From: Mantamonas sphyraenae
Taxonomy: Eukaryota; CRuMs; Mantamonadidae
DNA length: 64,000 nt
Assembly: GCA_026936335.1 (NCBI GenBank)
Contig: JAPMXV010000045.1
Span: 434,001 to 498,000, forward strand
Direction: 5' to 3'
Shown in pieces: positions 62,701-64,000 of this stretch. The position numbers were made by a program, and so were the translations under genes. Below the pieces are notes generated by a model, which made no database searches, had not been told where the DNA came from, and saw only the letters and a list, made by a program, of their open reading frames with translations. The stretch's first letter is position 1. Each line of letters opens with the position of its first letter.

Positions 62701-64000
62701 CGCTCGAGGGCGAGGTGGCACGTGTGGCCATCGCGGACAACGTGAGCCGCGAGCTGGTGGTCAACACCGTGAAGAAGGGCGAGACGGAAATCGGCGTGTC
62801 GCAGATGGCCCAGCCGGTGCCGCAGTACATGCAGGGCGACGACGAGCTGCTGGCCAACCGCTACGAGGATCTGACCGCAGGCGAGAAGAACCTGCCGCCT
62901 CTGGCAGCGACGCGCGTGGACCTGTCGCACGATCTGCAGTTCCAGGGCAGCTCGGGCAGCGAGGGTGCCCCGAAGATCACCTGGTGGTCCACGGACTACG
63001 TGGAGATCACGGTGGACTCGCTGGCGGAGGGCAGCCACCTTGCGCTGGGCTATGTCACGGGCAAGATCGGCGAGAAGAAGAGCGAAGAGGACGAGGAGGA
63101 AGAGGAGGAAGGCGAAGAGCGCGTGTCGTACGTGTACGGCAACGACGGCAGCGTGCGCAAGGTGACGTTTACGTCGGATGGACGCGCCGCCGGGTTTGAG
63201 CTGACCGAGGAGGAGGTGACGGCCCTGGGCGAGGGTGCATCGTTCTCTGTGGCGACCTTTGCCGCAGGCGACGTGGTGGGCATCGGCCGCGACTACAAGA
63301 ACCGTGAGGTGTTTGTGACCAAGAATGGCGAGAACCTGGGCGCGCAGTTCAGCGAGCCGTGGGGCGCCATGTGGGCGACGGTGTTTACGCAGGGCGAAGG
63401 CGTGTCCTTCAGCGTGAACGACGGCGACGCAGTGCGCTACAACGTGGACTCGCACGTGTCGTCGTCCGATGGCTCGCTGTTCAAGATGCGCCCTGGTGCG
63501 CAGTTCAACGGCGTGTACACGGCGGACGAGGACCTGGCCACCATTGAGCTGAAGATCCAAAAGGTGGACGGCCGCGATTTCTCGGGCGAGCTGAACTGGC
63601 CGTCGGAGGAGACGGTGGTGAAGATGGAGGGTGAGCTGGGTGTGCACAACAGCCTTGTGTTCCGCGAGGTGGAAGTGCTGGAGGGCCAGAAGAACAACTG
63701 GACGTGCGGCGAGTTCAAGTGCACGATCGACGTCGATGGCAACATCCAGGGTTCGCTGGACGGGGCGGGCGAGAAGACGGTGGAGCTGGCACGCTTTGAG
63801 CGTGGCGTTGCGCTGGACTTTAGCAGCGAGGAGCACGCCTATGTGGATCTGGGCCGCGGATCGAAGCTGAACTCGGACGAGGGCCTGTTTGTGGAGATGT
63901 GGGTCAAGTTTGACGGCATGCCGGGCGAGAACGAGGCCCAGTACCTGCTGACGCGCGGCACGAAGCACGACGACCGCCTGTTCTTTGTGCGCGTGGCGAA
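53783..64000 (+). CDS. Giant HECT-family ligase paralogue 2, partial (runs off window end)
   Basis: Exons are 53783-53960, 54479-54700 and 54889 to beyond 64000, with GTGAGT and GTAAGG donors and ACACAG and CCACAG acceptors. The frame stays open to the edge, giving about 3,170 visible residues. It is colinear with ligase 1: the start MGNSLNKALLDEDG, SPRY-1 (residues 66-220), a Ser run, the 'DGTYVYLH' and 'DGRYLYVA' segment, malectin (720-873, starting AINCGG), LamG 1 (2173-2340), SPRY-2 (2832-2980) and the first strands of LamG 2 (from about 3103). The ZZ finger and first UBR-like finger of ligase 1 are absent at the equivalent places. The UBA and HECT parts are expected beyond the window; that is inference from the paralogue. 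Codon use is as biased as in alpha-tubulin. Confidence 0.85.
54777..54825 (+). repeat. GATGGTG-type short tandem repeat in intron 2 of ligase 2
   Basis: Seven- to eight-base units of the form (T)GATGGTG(G) are repeated about six times within the 188-bp intron, upstream of a CA repeat. Confidence 0.85.
54856..54875 (+). repeat. (AC)n microsatellite near the acceptor of intron 2, ligase 2
   Basis: About ten AC units lie 13 bp before the AG acceptor at 54,888, again in place of a polypyrimidine tract. Confidence 0.9.

Noticed and set aside
56055-63968. Open reading frame of 2,637 codons on the minus strand
   Set aside because: It is antisense to ligase 2, is His/Leu/Arg-rich with no domain-like pattern, and is explained by the strong GC-ending codon bias of the sense gene.

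Overview
This is a gene-dense nuclear segment from a eukaryote, most likely a free-living single-celled protist. I see no sign of a bacterium, organelle or virus. Spliceosomal introns with GT...AG ends split conserved proteins at plausible points, for example alpha-tubulin after codon 9, Rab24, COX17 and acyl-CoA-binding protein. The gene set is typically eukaryotic: RNA polymerase III largest subunit, CABIN1/HIR3, a CAMSAP, VHS-GAT, HECT ligases. The alpha-tubulin keeps Lys40 and a C-terminal Glu-Glu-Tyr, as expected where stable or flagellar microtubules exist. I cannot name the organism. The sequence is fairly GC-rich and has many CA/GT microsatellites. Gaps between genes are usually 30-270 bp, and introns are few and short (about 90-520 bp).

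Layout. Positions 1-13,600 hold a HARE-HTH nuclear protein (partial, -), a TrmH-type RNA methyltransferase (-), a TRAF-zinc-finger/CYLD-like deubiquitinase (+), a seven-helix membrane protein that may be a gustatory-receptor-like protein (+), Rab24 (-), an unrecognised propeller-like protein (+), COX17 (-) and two tandem Mpv17 paralogues (-). Positions 13,764-27,000 hold CABIN1/HIR3 (+), a PNKD/glyoxalase-II-like metallo-hydrolase (-), acyl-CoA-binding protein (+), a VHS-GAT adaptor (-), an ankyrin protein (+) and alpha-tubulin (-). Positions 27,781-32,932 hold a CAMSAP/Patronin (-) with six 53-residue tandem repeats. The last half is dominated by two giant, divergently oriented paralogous HECT-type ubiquitin ligases. 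One is complete (about 5,068 residues, -, 48,523 down to 33,010). The other runs off the window (+, from 53,783). RPC1 lies between them.

Themes. Ubiquitin signalling recurs (two giant E3s and one deubiquitinase), microtubule biology recurs (alpha-tubulin beside CAMSAP), and vesicle traffic is represented (Rab24, VHS-GAT). Six places in otherwise continuous genes need a one-base change to keep frame. Every gene complete in the window regains a length divisible by three after correction, so base-calling or assembly indels are the likely cause. Many 3' splice sites are preceded by CA-rich rather than pyrimidine tracts.
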